A DNA stretch of 64,000 bases from Struthio camelus (GCF_040807025.1 NC_090943.1:20551213-20615212), one strand, 5' to 3'; counted from the first letter of the stretch, positions 49,951 through 62,500 are shown. Program-made: numbers and translations. The notes: generated from the letters alone by a model not told the origin.

Positions 49951-52496
49951 CTTGACACTAGACCTTTGCTACACTTGCAAAGACACCACTCTCCTCCTGT
50001 TTTTGATAATTTAATTTTCTTTCTAAAATGCTAAGACTCTGTTTTGAAGTAGGCTAGCAAAAGAGGCTGCCAAAAGACCCCAAGTAGTGTTTCTTCCCAA
50101 ATTACTCATCTACTCATTAAAAAGCCATTACATTTTCAAGCATCATTTGGGGACACATGTCACAGTTACTCAATTCCCTTATCATCAGGTTGGAATCCAC
50201 TAAACAAATAGACAAATCCAATAATAAGGTTGCAACTCCATCATTAACAAGCTGTTATGGCCAGAAAGTAGTGTTCGTAAAAGAACAAAAGATTCTATAT
50301 ATTCATGTGCAACTTCAACTAAGTGATCCAGAATGAATTGAGGATCATGTTCTACCTGTAAATGCTGAGAGAGTTCAAAGACTGGCATGATCTGTTTTTT
50401 GCAGAGGATCTAGGATAAGAAAAGGAATACGGAAAACCTTTTAAATTCATGGATCATTACAGTGATAGCCATTCATATGAAAAAGGCATAGAGATAGATA
50501 GAAAAGATATGATCTTCTATGGCTACCACAGATTACAAACAGTGAGGAATCAAATCTGACCTTCTCGCTGCTCCCGTCTCCTTCTCCTGATTTGTATTGG
50601 TGGTGCTATGCAGAAAGAAACATTCCTTGATCCCTTCCAGGAAACACTGAAATGTCCTTCCTCCCCTTCCAACAAGGCAGCAAATGGCATGGAAAAATGC
50701 TTTTCTGGTATTCTGGGATTTAATCAATCCCACTGTAAACAATTTAATCAATTGAACCAGAATTTAATCTGGATTTAATCGTCAATCTTACCACTTGATG
50801 AACAAAATTCAATGGAAAAGAGAAAGAGAGCCGGTGAGCATTTCTTAGCCTATTTGCTAGTAATCTCAAGGAGAATCTTTCTAATAATGGTTTATGTTTT
50901 GAGTCCTATCCAGTTCATAAATGAAGAGTCCCTTGATGCCATTCACTTTTGAGGAGCTGAAGATGATTATAAGTATTCAGTCATGGGATTTCCCTCTAAC
51001 ATTATTAGGAGAGAAATAGTCAACTCTGTGGAAGGTTGCTGCACTTTGCCCCCCATCCCCCAATGAAAGAACTGAACTTAAAGCAATAAAACACAAGAAG
51101 TGCAGACAGCATGATCATTACAGGCTCATTTTCCCCAGACAACAAGCATTTTCATTTTACTTCATTAATATTTGAACCTAAAGAACCCTCCACAAACTGG
51201 GAAAGCAAAAACATCTTCAATAGAACGATTTGGTTTATATGAAATAGCAAATGGAGTATTCAATATTTAGATATATAGAAGTAACTGCATTTAGGATTTA
51301 GAGAAATTGGTTTCTTTCCCTTCTAAAATGAGCTGGTCCTATATTTTTTTGTGTGAAAGTCTCCTATCATTGAAACACGTACTATAAAATACAATGTTGG
51401 TTCAACATTGATGAGCCAATTTTATCTTGCACAGCTGTTTTATTGTTCAGGATGGGAAGCAATTCATGTTTCTGCTTTACCAGTGCTCTAGAAAGGACTG
51501 CTCAATACACATTTACACCACTCTTCCTTTAAAATAGTCTTTGAAATTGCTAAAACAGGTATCGCAGTATGCAGTTGTCAAGTGGAACTGTATACTTAGA
51601 AAACTTATTGTCTAATGGCTATACTTAACAAAGATTGAGGTGAACTGAGGAACAAAATAACAGTCAGCAAAAATGTTTCTGGATGCTGCAGGTATGCTTA
51701 AACCCAAGCATATCTACACAAAGGAGAAGCATAGCATATTCTGACAGATTGCATACACCTTTCCAGAAGGCAGGGACTGCATTGACTTATTAGGCCCTGC
51801 CACATGTAACTTGAAGAGCAGGTGCAAAAGCAGAATATTATATTATATAGGATAGCAGTTTTTCAGTATTAGCTGGATGTGGGTGACAATGCCAGAGAAG
51901 TGATATATCGTGGTCAGCATCATGCCTTGTTTTCCTTACACGCTACAGTTTAATTTTCTGAATATTCCATGCCTGAGTCATGCTAAAAGGACAGGATTTA
52001 GTGATGCAGACACTGGAGTTAAAACTATACTTTATAGCACTGATAGAGATCCTTGCAGTCAGCTGGCCACACTGCCCTATCTCTATCTTCTCAGGTGGTC
52101 CGAAGGACATCTCTTGCACAACCTAACTGCTCCTGCCCTTACTCATGGGATGGATACAGTCATGGCTGCATGACGGAGTTAATGTTTCTTCATTACGTGA
52201 CAGATGCTGATCTGGTCTTCTGAACAGCAGCCTGATGATTGGACATGCTGCTGTTATATATTAGGGAAAGCCTGTAATTTTGTCATTTTGCGGACCTAGT
52301 TTCAGTCATGTAACAAGGTAAAGAGTAAGGAGTCCTTAGGGAAGAGGGTGACTGGAAAGAGCTGATGGCCAGACGAACTATGTTATTCTGGTGGGCTGGG
52401 TATGACTTGTTGACCAAGGATTCCCCCCCACCTTTGCTTAGTGGAGGACAGTTTTTCCAGTGACTATTATTTCACTTACCATTTCTTTTGACAGTA

Positions 52497-52499
<3 letters not shown>

Positions 52500-52530
<31 letters not shown>
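52500..52530. repeat. (CA)n microsatellite
   Basis: About fifteen CA units, followed directly by a CR1 tail fragment. Confidence 0.95.
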
Positions 52531-52534
<4 letters not shown>

Positions 52535-52536
<2 letters not shown>

Positions 52537-52630
52537 GATCACAAAATAATTTATGTTGAAAGGGACCTCTAGAGGTTATCTAGTCCAAACTCCCACTTCG
52601 GTTATGATCTCCAGCTCATGGGCCACCCAA
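52535..52630 (-). mobile_element. CR1 LINE tail fragment
   Basis: On + it reads GATCACAAAATAATTTATGT, then GAAAGGGACCTCTAGAGG and TTATCTAGTCCAAACTCCC. This is a mutated CR1 3' end, next to a CA repeat. Confidence 0.8.
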
Positions 52631-54497
52631 AGGATTGATTTAAATTAGTATGAGCATAGGGAAGGCTGAAAGGCCCAACAATACAATACAAAGAAGAATA
52701 CAAGATGATACATGTGCAGATTCTGATGGTTTTATAAGTGCTTTATATGAGGTGAGACCTATGAAAGTGGAATAAATTTCAAATCATCAGTGTGCAATGA
52801 CACCAAAATAGGGAAATATATAAGAGCATTTTGTAGCTGTTTTGAAAAATGATAGACTTTTCAATATGTTGTCTGAAACTAACAAACTGAAATTTAGTTC
52901 TTTATAGCCTGAAGTACTGCTCTCCCCATCCAGAGGTCTGGCAGGTAGAGGAGAGGTGGAATAGCGCCAGAGGACGTCTTGGGAGCAAAGCAACTTGGGT
53001 TGCTCTTGTGCTTATGCTTGACGGTTTTCAACCCTGGTTTGATTTCTGTTGATTAGGAGAACATGACGCAATTCCAGAGAAACAGGAATCCTGAACGTGA
53101 ACTAACATCTCCAGCAGAAAGGCTAGTTGAGAACAGAATAGATTTGCTAATAAACGTGTGTGGTTTACTACCTGCCAGAGCACAGACCTCCCTGTGGGAA
53201 CTGCATTACCAGGAAGTGGGGAACTGCCTTTATTTGCATTCAGTGCATGGCAAACAGTGAAGAGAGGCAAAAAACACACATACACACACCCTGCAGACAT
53301 GCAGAGCAACAGCCCCTGCACAAGGAGCTCCAATCACATGGAGATCTTTTTTCACAATAGTCTTACTAGTGTTACTCTAACTTTGAAATGTTTAACAGCT
53401 CTCCAAGCAGAAATCTAAAATAAGACCAACTCTTACTGGCTTCATCATAATTGATGCTTGCCTAGAACAGTTTAGGAGCATGCAAGTGATTATTAACAAA
53501 TCAATATGGTTTAATTAAGGAAAGTGTTATCGTGCTAACTACTAAATTCCTTAGAATTGTTACACCTATGGCAACCTACCGACAAAATAACCTCACAGAA
53601 AATTTCATGTGACTAGAATTGGAATGAAATATTTAGAGTTCTACAGTAATTTCAAAAGTGCATAAATTAATTTAAAATGTTATCTTATAGGTTTCGTTTT
53701 CTACACCCAACAAAAGAGTTGTACAGCAGCGCTTGCATTACCTGCTCTAAGCCCTACAGAGAATTGACCAGTATCAGTTATAACATATAGAACAATTCCA
53801 AAGCAAATATAAGTTATGGAAGTAGGCTGCACTATTTAAATATTTTAATATGTAAAAACACATTCAACAGTCTTTTTAAACATTTCCAGTGCTTCCCGGG
53901 GAGCTGCACAGGGAGAGGTCTGCTGGTATGAGCTGGGGTGGTGAGCAGGGCTCAGACTTCTCTTGTCACTAGATCTCATTTATGTATTTTTAAATAACAA
54001 AAGCCAAGAGCTTTCTAGCTCTGTCTAGAGATTCCTATGTCTAAATCCAATCCTGTCCATGCATCTCATCTTCTCTGCCCATGAGGGGACATTCGATCAG
54101 ACTTTTTTACAATTACTGTTGTAAGCGGCATGTAATTTTGGATTCATCTGAGGTTAGTGACAGTTGTTCTTTTTTTCTTCAGTAGTTGTTTGGATGATAG
54201 ACACATACTGTAGATAATAATGGAGCACTGGAATATTCACCATAGGGGGAGACTCTATATCTCATTTAAGCCATTCAGTGTAGGTGTGCAATTCAGTCCA
54301 AAGATCACCTCACCCTCTTAGAAATTTCTCCCTTAACAAAGATGTGATCAGGTCCCATATCCTGAACTTAAACTTCAGTTTTGCGTACAGCTAAAGGAAT
54401 TCAAGCAAACTGGACATTTCCATAAGATGGAATGCTAGTAACGTTGGAGCTATTCATACACAGCAATAATTCACAAGTTTAAAACAAATTATCTTAC

Positions 54498-54547
54498 CTG
54501 CAGTGTCAATGCTGCTCTTGCTGGACACAATTTTCATCATCTTCTCA
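54498..54547 (-). CDS. KIAA1217: KIAA1217 50-nt small exon
   Basis: It reads (S)EKMMKIVSSKSSIDTA(G), with one base of a split codon at each end. The acceptor is TATTATTTAG and the donor GCAG|GTAAGA. It is very short, and skipping it alone would shift the frame. Confidence 0.9.
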
Positions 54548-54977
54548 CTAAATAATAAAAAGAAAAATCATAATTTTAACTTTCTAATAATAACACTGCA
54601 TAGTGAAGCTTATCATCAGTAAATGTAAATGGCCTTGTCTAGCATATATGTTTTTAATTTAAATCACCAGTAGCTTGTGAGTTGTTTTTTTAAAAAATCA
54701 GCTTTTAACACAAGTTAAGCAAGGAGTGGCATTATTAGCAGTAGAAAGCACAGAGATGTAGCTACATTAATTCCTTTTAACAGAAAGAGCAATGCAGTTG
54801 ATCTCCATTTATTGTTTGGAATCATTTTCCTCTCTGCCTAGAAGTTTCATGGGGATGATACAGATAATTTTAAAATGATTGAGCATTCAGGATTTTTTAC
54901 TATTACATTCAAATATTATTTTTGATTGATTACTAAAATCATTACAGAGAAACAGATTTAATGAATTCTTTTTTTAC
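54548..54977 (-). other. KIAA1217: KIAA1217 intron (430 nt)
   Basis: A short A/T-rich intron; nothing else seen. Confidence 0.85.
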
Positions 54978-55082
54978 CTAGAAGCATCTTTGCTATTACT
55001 TGTATTTGGCCCTTTAAAAAGCGCAGACTGAACAAGACCAGTTAAACTGGCAATCTGTTTCTCCATGGCTTGTATCCTCTCT
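54978..55082 (-). CDS. KIAA1217: KIAA1217 exon (ERIQAMEKQIASLTG)
   Basis: A 105-nt exon. One base completes a codon from the unseen upstream exon, then it reads ERIQAMEKQIASLTGLVQSA LFKGPNTSNSKDAS. It ends with AG of a Ser codon at TCTAG|GTAAAA. The acceptor is TGTCTTACAG. The MEKQIASLTGLVQSAL segment is a hallmark shared by KIAA1217 and SRCIN1. This is the most upstream exon I can support. Confidence 0.93.
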
Positions 55083-57437
55083 CTGTAAGACAAGAGAACC
55101 GTTTGTTAAAGCCAGATATATTTGCTTTCAGACTTGTTTTTCTAGGTGAATGATTACCGCAGGACTGGAAAGACACTACAGAGTTTGTGCAAAGCTTCAT
55201 GGGTAGCAGTTTGCATACACCTTGTTACAACAGCTTACCGCATCTTGGTTTGGACAGCTTTTGCATGGTAACAGACAATAAAAAGACATCTGCATGCTTA
55301 AAAAAAACGCAGATAATAAACCTCTAGTGATCTCACAAAAAAAGGCACCTGAAACAATAAATTAATGCTTCTGGGAACTGGTGAAAATCACTTTTTTCAG
55401 CATTGCATATATTTTCTCTTTTCTTTTACCTTTACTGGGCACATAGTTTTTCCTGAGGATTAAGGACTTCAGACTTCTTGTTACTATTTTTACTTTCCCC
55501 CAAACCAGGACTTTTGTCTGCAAAGCATTTAATCTGCCCAAGCCGAGTACTTCCCCGCCCAAATCCTTTGCACTTGTCATACAACTGTCTGCTCTGGAAA
55601 GGACAGCAATGTGACAGACAGGGCATAGGACACCAAACACAGACTGCGCAGCAAAATAATATTAAAATGGACAGATTTGTTTAAGATCAGTGTTTTCCAT
55701 GAGATATGAAAGGACACCAAACAAAAGCAATGACATTTTTTGGATAGGAACGCTAGCTTTTGTGTGTTTATCTTTGCATGCTGTTACAGGAACGCATATG
55801 CTGGTCAGGTACCAGATGACTGCCTTGGTAGCCCCAACCCAGACTTTCATTCACAAAGGCGCTTCCTCTCACACGCCACTATGGCACTGACGCCCTACAG
55901 CGTAGACACACATCCATAGGGGACCTCAGACAGGACCTTCAGAAAGTGGATCCTTATATGACACCAGTTAAGTGGCTGGGAAAACACAAAAAAGCAGATG
56001 CTAACATCAGGCTGTGATTTCAGGAGATGACCTGGGAGATAACTTCTCAAAAAGCAAGTGACCAAGAGCAGTGGCGAAGACTCATGAAAGACGACGGGCT
56101 GTACACTCAGACCAAGCAGCCAAAGGTGGCACGTTCAGCCCCAGGTTCGGGCTGCTGCAGGGGCTGTCCACTGCTGCCCAGGTGTCCTGGGCACGTGAGC
56201 AATCGCGTGCTGTCCACCCCCAGCATCAGTTGCAGTTTGGTGGCCAAAACATTAATGCCATTTGATAAACACAGGCTAAAAGCAAGCTGAAATAATACAA
56301 AAGGAGTAACCAGTCCAGTTCCTAGTCAACCAAGTTGACTAATCCAGTCTAATTTCATTCACACTCTGGGAATGAAATAGAGATTGCTGGGAGAGCAGGC
56401 AGATGGGAGAAACTCTGAGACACCCAGATGTTAAGGAAAAAGGGCAGCAAGACAATTAATGAGATGCTAACAGACACAAAGGGTGCAATTAGATACTGCT
56501 CATTCAGTCCTCAATCACCTGACGTGTTCTTATTGCAGTTTAATACGGTGCACGCTTCTTACTTTTCTGTCTTCGTGTAGACAGATATTTTGAGCAGTGA
56601 TGAGAAGACTAGTGAATCTGACCTAATTCATTTCAAACCAAGAAATATGTTATAGAATTTCCATTATTATAAGTTTTAAAATAAGAAACTGGTTCAGGCT
56701 ACAGTAATCTTTGGAACGAAAACAAATACTAAAAGCCTGGGATAAATATATTCTAACAAACTATAATACAGCATTTTTGACACTTAATAATGAAAACATT
56801 TTTTTTCCCAGATAATCATCACAAGCCCTTCCTGGAACTTAACTCAATTGGAAGCCTATCTGCTTTACCAATTCATAAATATGATGTTTTTTCCATCCCA
56901 TATTTGATAATCTGGAAATAATTTTCTGCTTCAAATGAAATTATGGAAACACAAAGCTGATCTTGTCCTTTGACATGAAATCTAGGAAAATATGTTGTCA
57001 AGATGGAGAGGGATGTTGCAGAGATAGGAGATGATGAAAAAAGAATGAAATACTGGAATCAATTGAATAGAGCACATAATTTTTCATACGGTAAAAACAT
57101 TAAGAATGCGAAGAATCTACATATGTTCTGGTGTTATTCTGTTAGAGATGAGGCAGGATTTTTCCCATAATTGTTTCATTCTAATACCCAGACTCTTTAT
57201 GGCCACTAACACCAAACATTTCTAAAACAGGTGTCTGAAATGAGGCACCTTTTAGGCATTAAAGTGACCTGATTTTCAGAGGCTTCACAGTTTGACTGAA
57301 GTCCATGGAAGGCATCATGTCTTTGCAGAGCTGGCAGAGAGGGACGCAGCCCCGAAGTTTCACATCAGGCAAGCCACAGGGGCCTGCCCCCCGCCACTGT
57401 ATGCCCTGGCATCACATCTCAAGGCACGGGCAGGCTG

Positions 57438-57460
57438 CCACCCCCCACCCCCCCGCCCCC
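57438..57460 (-). repeat. G-rich tract on - strand, quadruplex-like
   Basis: On + the runs are C6, C7 and C5 separated by single bases. The - strand, which is the transcribed RNA sense of KIAA1217, therefore carries long G-tracts able to form a four-stranded structure. Confidence 0.85.
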
Positions 57461-58697
57461 AAGCAGCCCCTGAGGAGGAGGAACAGGCCCTCCTGCTTTT
57501 TTCACCAAACCTCTCTGGTCCTCACGTGAAGGACTGGTGGCAACCTCAGTTACCAACATCATGGTGGGCCAACAGAGTTGGAGGGAGAGAATAAACATTT
57601 TCCTCAGCCTATGCTAGACTTGGAATGGTGGCACTGTAATAAAACTTGGACATTTTTGGTTCTAAACATTATATTCTCTACCTAAAAGTTTGCCCCTGGG
57701 TGTAGGTATGCTCAGTTGAACTGGACCCACCTAAAAACCCACACCAAGCACAAGCCATACCAGTGTGGACTGGAAGCCCAGGGACTCAAGGAGCTGCAGC
57801 TTGTGTTTTATCTTCCATGGCAACATCAGTGGTTGGAGAGAGGTGCTTTCCATCACCGCTGGCTCTGTTCCCTCTGCAGAGAAAGCGCCAGCAGTGCACA
57901 TAAAGGACATAACAGCCTGCTCCCATGGTCCCTTCCCATGGCTCAGGATAAATCTACACCTCTCTGCCACCCAGGAAGAGCAGGGAGGGATGCTTCTCCA
58001 GCAATTAGGAAAGAATTGTCTATTGTAGAAGTGCTAGCATTAAAGGGCATTTTTCTGTACTGTTTTCCTACTGGGAGAGTCAGACATGAGTGGTGACGGA
58101 GGAGAGGAGGGGACAAGGTCAGAAGCCACCCCCAGTTCTAACAGACTGCTCAGACAGACTTGGCTTCTGCTTGTCAGAGACCTCTGCCAGCAAAGGGTGC
58201 ATGAGATGCTCGCCAGCCCTGTTCCTCCAGGAAGTCTCTTTCACCACTCCCCACCCCCTGCATACGTTCAGGGACTCAGACTCCAAATTCAGTACAATGA
58301 AAACAAGCCCTTGCTCACCTAGGATGTGCACTGAGACATGGGATTTCATCATTCCCTACAGTTTTACTGAGGTTTTCTGTCATTCCTGTACTACAACTAA
58401 ATGGAAGTAATCCTAAACTCAGTACGACACATTGCTAAATCAGTGCCCACTCCTAACCGCAATGCTATCTAAAGTGCGACTTGCATTTTCCTTCCCTTTC
58501 CTAAGGACATCTTTAATATTCACGTCATTGAGAAGATGCCTTATGCTTTGTACAGGCACAAACTAGAAATTGGGCTGTGTAACTATTCATTCCTGCTCTT
58601 TTCCTACCCTAGGCTGTGCAGTGCATCATCCATAACAGACATATTCAAATAGCAAGTCTGACACCATGAGCTAATTAGCAAGCTGTCCTGGACAAGG

Positions 58698-59764
58698 ATC
58701 ACAGAATCACGGAATCACAGAATGGTTGAGGTTGGAAGGGACCTCTGGAGATCATCTTGGCCAACACCCCTGCTCAAGCAGGGTCCTCTAGAGCATATTG
58801 GCCAGGATTGCATCCAGGCAGGTTTTGAATACCTCCAGCGAAGGAGACTCCACAACCTCTCTGGGCAGCCTGGTCCAGTGCTCTGTCACCCTCACTGGAA
58901 AGAAGTTTTTCCTCATGTTCAGATGGAACTTCCTGTGGTTCAGTTTTGCCCGTTGCCTCTTGTCCTGTCGTGGGGCTGGTGCCACGGAGAAGAGTCTGGC
59001 CCCATCCTCTTGACACCCCCCCTTCAGATACTTGTACACATTGATCAGATCGCCTCTCAGTCTTCTCTTCTCCAGGCTGAACAGCCTTTCTTTCTCTCAT
59101 AGGAGAGAGGCTCTAGTCCCCTCATCGTCTTTGTAGCCCTCCGCTGGACTCACTCCAGGAGCTCCATGTCTCTCTTGTACTGGGGAGACCAGAACTGGAC
59201 ACAGTACTCCAGGGGAGGCCTCACCAGGGCAGAGTAGAGGGGCAGGATCACCTCCCTGAATCTGCTGGCAGTGCTCTGCCTAATGCACCCCAGGATCCCA
59301 TTGTCCTTCTTGGCCACAAGGGCACACTGCTGGCTCACGGTCAACTTGTTGCTCACCAGGACTCCCAGGTCCTTCTCCGCAGAGCTGCTTTCCAGCAGGT
59401 CAGCCCCCAACCTGTACTGCTGCATGGGGTTATTCCTCCCTAAGTGCAGGACCCGGCACTTGCCTTTGTTGAACTTCAGGAGGTTCCTCTCCGCCCAGCT
59501 CCCCAGCCTGTCCAGGTCCCTCTGAATGGCAGCACAGCCTTCTGGTGTGTCAGCCACTCCTCCCAGTTTTGTCTCATCAGCACACTTGCTGAGGGTACAC
59601 TCTGTGCCTTCCTCCAGGTCATCGATGAATCCGCTGAGCAAGACTGGACCCAGTACTGACCCCTGGGGGACATCGCTAGCTACAGGCCTCCAACTAGACT
59701 TTGCACCACTGACCACAACCCTCTGAGCTCTGCCATCCAGCCAGTTCTCAATCCACCTCACTGT
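58698..59764 (-). mobile_element. CR1 LINE 3' segment, twin of the 45-46 kb copy
   Basis: This 1,067-bp segment on - begins at ORF2 [15 protein letters not shown] and runs through VPQGSVLGP and CADETKLGG to the ATTCTGTG tail. The segment at 45003-46069 has the same length, and their translations agree in every frame I compared. The only base difference I found is in the tail repeat (58711). It shares the stop after MELLE and the altered catalytic box. 5' truncation falls at 59764. Confidence 0.95.
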
Positions 59765-61844
59765 ACAGATTTTTAGTGACTTCATATTTTATAGTTAAAC
59801 CTTGCATGGTGTCTGTAGACTAATCAAAAAGAAGGTCAGAAACAGGGAAAAAAACATTTCTTTCTACATAACCCTATAAGAAAAACTTTCTTTTAAATTT
59901 TTAATCTTATTGGGGGAAAAAAAGGAAACAGAAGTGGGATGTCCTTCCCAACAGCTTCCCTAGCACCAGCTGAAAGTGGCACAGTCAGACTTCATCCCAA
60001 ATACCCTCAAAAAAACAGTTGAGTGTGTCCCTTGGAAAGGTGTGAAGCAAAAAGCAGCAAAACTCTTCTGTACTCTGCTCTACTCCCAAGAGAGATGAGC
60101 ACAGATGATGTTTATCTATGTAGGAGATTAGATGCTTCACTCTTCTAAGGATAAGGTTAAATGCAAACTTTCTAAAGCTTGAAGTTAAAGTGAAGAAGGG
60201 AGCTTTGAAGCACTACCAAGTGTGATGTTATTTTACAGCTCTTGTCCAAGTGCCAGCAGCTCACATTCCTCCAACAGCAGGAACCTGAAGTGCGGCTTAT
60301 TTCCCCTCCATCCTGTGCTGGTCACCCGTGCTCATCCTTTTTGCTTGGTCATTCAAGTCCTTTGACAACGGAAGATGCAATTCCGGCTGGAAGATGCAAT
60401 TTATGGGAGCTTCCAGATTGCAAACCCCAGGCCATAGGTCTGTGATGGGCACTGCAGACACAGGGTTCTGTGGTCCTGTGGTCCTGGAGAGCGATGCCAT
60501 CTCCGGGAGTGGTGACCGCACAGCCCCCTGCCCCCTCCTGGCAGCAGCAGCACACTGAGCACGGAGCATCCCTTGGAGACTATTCCTTTTCCAAGCACCC
60601 CCTGCAGGGACTGGTCACCCACTAAACCTAATGTATTCAGAGGGGCAAAAGCAAAGCCTCTCCTGAAAAATAATTTTGCCATCATTAAAAGCTCATTTCT
60701 TAATGATCTACTCTTCTATCATTGCAAAGCCTCTGAGAAACAAGGCCCTGAAAACATCCACCATGCTGTTCTCTCTGTGGGGTTTGTACACAAAGGACTG
60801 TCTTAGAGGGCTTATCTGCAGGGGCCAACAGACACCTTTCTTACACAATTCTCAGTGCATCACTGATGGTGTTTCGCACTGTCCATGGCTTTGCAGAGCC
60901 ATATTCAGCAAATATTTTTTCCTAATGCATAGCAAAATCCATCCATTGTTAAAAGCATCAAACAATAAAGTGGTTTTATGATGGGAACAAAATACAATAT
61001 CCTGAATGTGGCCATGACACTTTTCGTATTTAAATGCAAGCCACAAGTGGTGAATGTGTTCAAATTTGCTGTTCAGTGAACCACATTCTACCATCAGCTC
61101 TTTTCACTAATATGTGGCATTAAAAGAAGGAGACAAAAGTTGTGTTCAGTCAGAAAAGAACCCACAGTACCCTCCTGAAATGCTTTTGGAGGACAAACAT
61201 TGTATAAGATTATTTTGCTATTTTAGGGACTGTGGTAGTGAGTACTAGCATTTATTATGTATGTATTCAGCACTATCAAATAACCTAGAATTTTGCAACA
61301 CAAATTGTGTTTATTATGCAAAGAATGCAAGTTAAATTGCATTTAATACAGTTAGTTTAGCGTTAGTAGAGTTTAGCATTACTTTTAGGAAAACAACTTA
61401 TTTTCAAATTTCTCAATATTTTAAACATCTGCTCCGCCTGTAGTAACTTCCAGAACTGCCCACCACAGGCTACATAAATGGTCTATCCAAAAAAATGATA
61501 GCAAATCACTGTTTAAACAGCTCATAGTTATGCACAAAAATTTACTTATTTTTCTTTTAAACCTCAGCTTTAAGGGATGATGACTCCTCAGAGATGAACC
61601 ACTGCAACCTGTTACTGCTTTAACATCTTATGTGCATAGGAATACTACTGTATTTTATTTTTTGAAATCATCATGAACTTATTTTTTCTCTCTGTTGTAA
61701 AAGTGTTTTAAATAGAATTCCTGTGGCAAATTAATTAGGATAAGAATTTATTCAGTGCTTTTATACCATAGAAGTTGCTATCCTGAAAACACCTGAGGTA
61801 AAGCACATAAAAGAAAGAATTACATGAAGCAATCCACACATTAG

Positions 61845-61861
61845 CCCCCCACCCCCCCCCC
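61845..61861 (-). repeat. C6-A-C10 homopolymer tract
   Basis: A pure C tract on + interrupted by one A; the - strand is G10-T-G6. It is likely length-variable and hard to sequence. Confidence 0.9.
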
Positions 61862-62269
61862 AACTCGAGCTTAAATAACAGGCTTGACAAGAGTGGCCTC
61901 CACAATGCAAGATTAAAATGAGAAACTCCAAAAGAAGAGATGGGAAGCACCAATCTTCATCTTTTTCTATCTTCTACAGACGCAAATCTGCTGCAGTTAG
62001 CATTACAAACGTAGTAGTCCCATGGTTTTGTTTTCTTCAACAAAACCACGATCAATGAGAGCTCCCATCTGCTAAAAGCACCCAGCACTTTCTGATATAG
62101 TACATATACACCCCATTTCAGCCCCCGACTGGAAAAACTGGAGAATTAACAGGGGAAGAGAGATCTAGTTGAACTTCTAGCATTGTTGGTATCCATTTAA
62201 ATCTTTTCTCTGTCTTTATACTTAAAGCATGCATTGCTGCTGGGGATGCAATGGTGCCAGGCCAAGGCA

Positions 62270-62500
62270 GTTTCTAAGAAGAGGGGCCGCGAGATGCTCT
62301 TGGCCCAGGCACCCTGCACGCCGCTGCCAGAAGCCACGGCAGGGGCCAGAGGGTGGGTGCTCACGGGGCCTCTGCCGGCACGCGGGCACCCGGCCCCGCT
62401 CCCGCTCGCGCCACGCACGGCCGCAGCGCCTCGGCCCTCGGCACCACCAGGACCGTCAGGGCATCAGACTTGTGGTTTCGCCGCCACCCCACAATGCACG
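62270..62500. other. GC/CpG-rich patch in KIAA1217 intron
   Basis: It is much richer in CG dinucleotides than the surrounding A/T-rich intron (for example GGCACGCGGGCACCCGGCCC). Open frames exist on both strands, but none resembles a known protein. It may be an internal promoter, an alternative first exon or simply a GC patch. Confidence 0.5.

Larger units (their letters stand above)
46929..54497 (-). other. KIAA1217: KIAA1217 intron (7.6 kb)
   Basis: It contains a MIR-like relic (49861-49950), a CA repeat (52500-52530) and a CR1 tail fragment (52535-52630). An open frame at 50200-50388 (-) is unrecognised and I do not call it a gene. I found no exon with matching phase. Confidence 0.75.
10979..55082 (-). 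other. KIAA1217: KIAA1217 (sickle tail) gene, 3' fourteen coding exons
   Basis: KIAA1217/SKT is a large coiled-coil and proline-rich cytoplasmic protein of the SKT/SRCIN1 (p140Cap) family. In mouse, Skt is needed for notochord and intervertebral disc development. Fourteen exons chain on the - strand: 55082-54978, 54547-54498, 46928-46768, 38706-38531, 31810-31680, 31430-31283, 29394-28905, 28200-28020, 22181-22027, 21402-21256, 18127-18008, 14488-12797, 12321-12199 and 11473-10979. Every junction has GT-AG borders and matching codon phase. This gives about 1,390 residues to TAA. The order is a coiled-coil region (first ~260 residues), a Ser/Gln/His-rich linker, a second coil, a proline cluster, a long acidic and Lys-rich exon, and a Ser/Pro-rich tail. 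The diagnostic segment KKPVIIIFDEPMDIRSAYKR in the 1.7-kb exon is a family hallmark. SRCIN1 is the alternative, but the overall sequence and ARHGAP21 linkage favour KIAA1217. The N-terminal exons and promoter are outside. Confidence 0.93.

Noticed and set aside
50200..50388. 62-codon open frame on - with protein-like composition
   Set aside because: I recognise no family, the phases do not fit KIAA1217, and a frame of this length is common by chance in A/T-rich intron.
58722..59785. Open frames of 211, 126 and 108 codons on both strands
   Set aside because: They fall in the CR1 twin and repeat the shadows seen at 45-46 kb.
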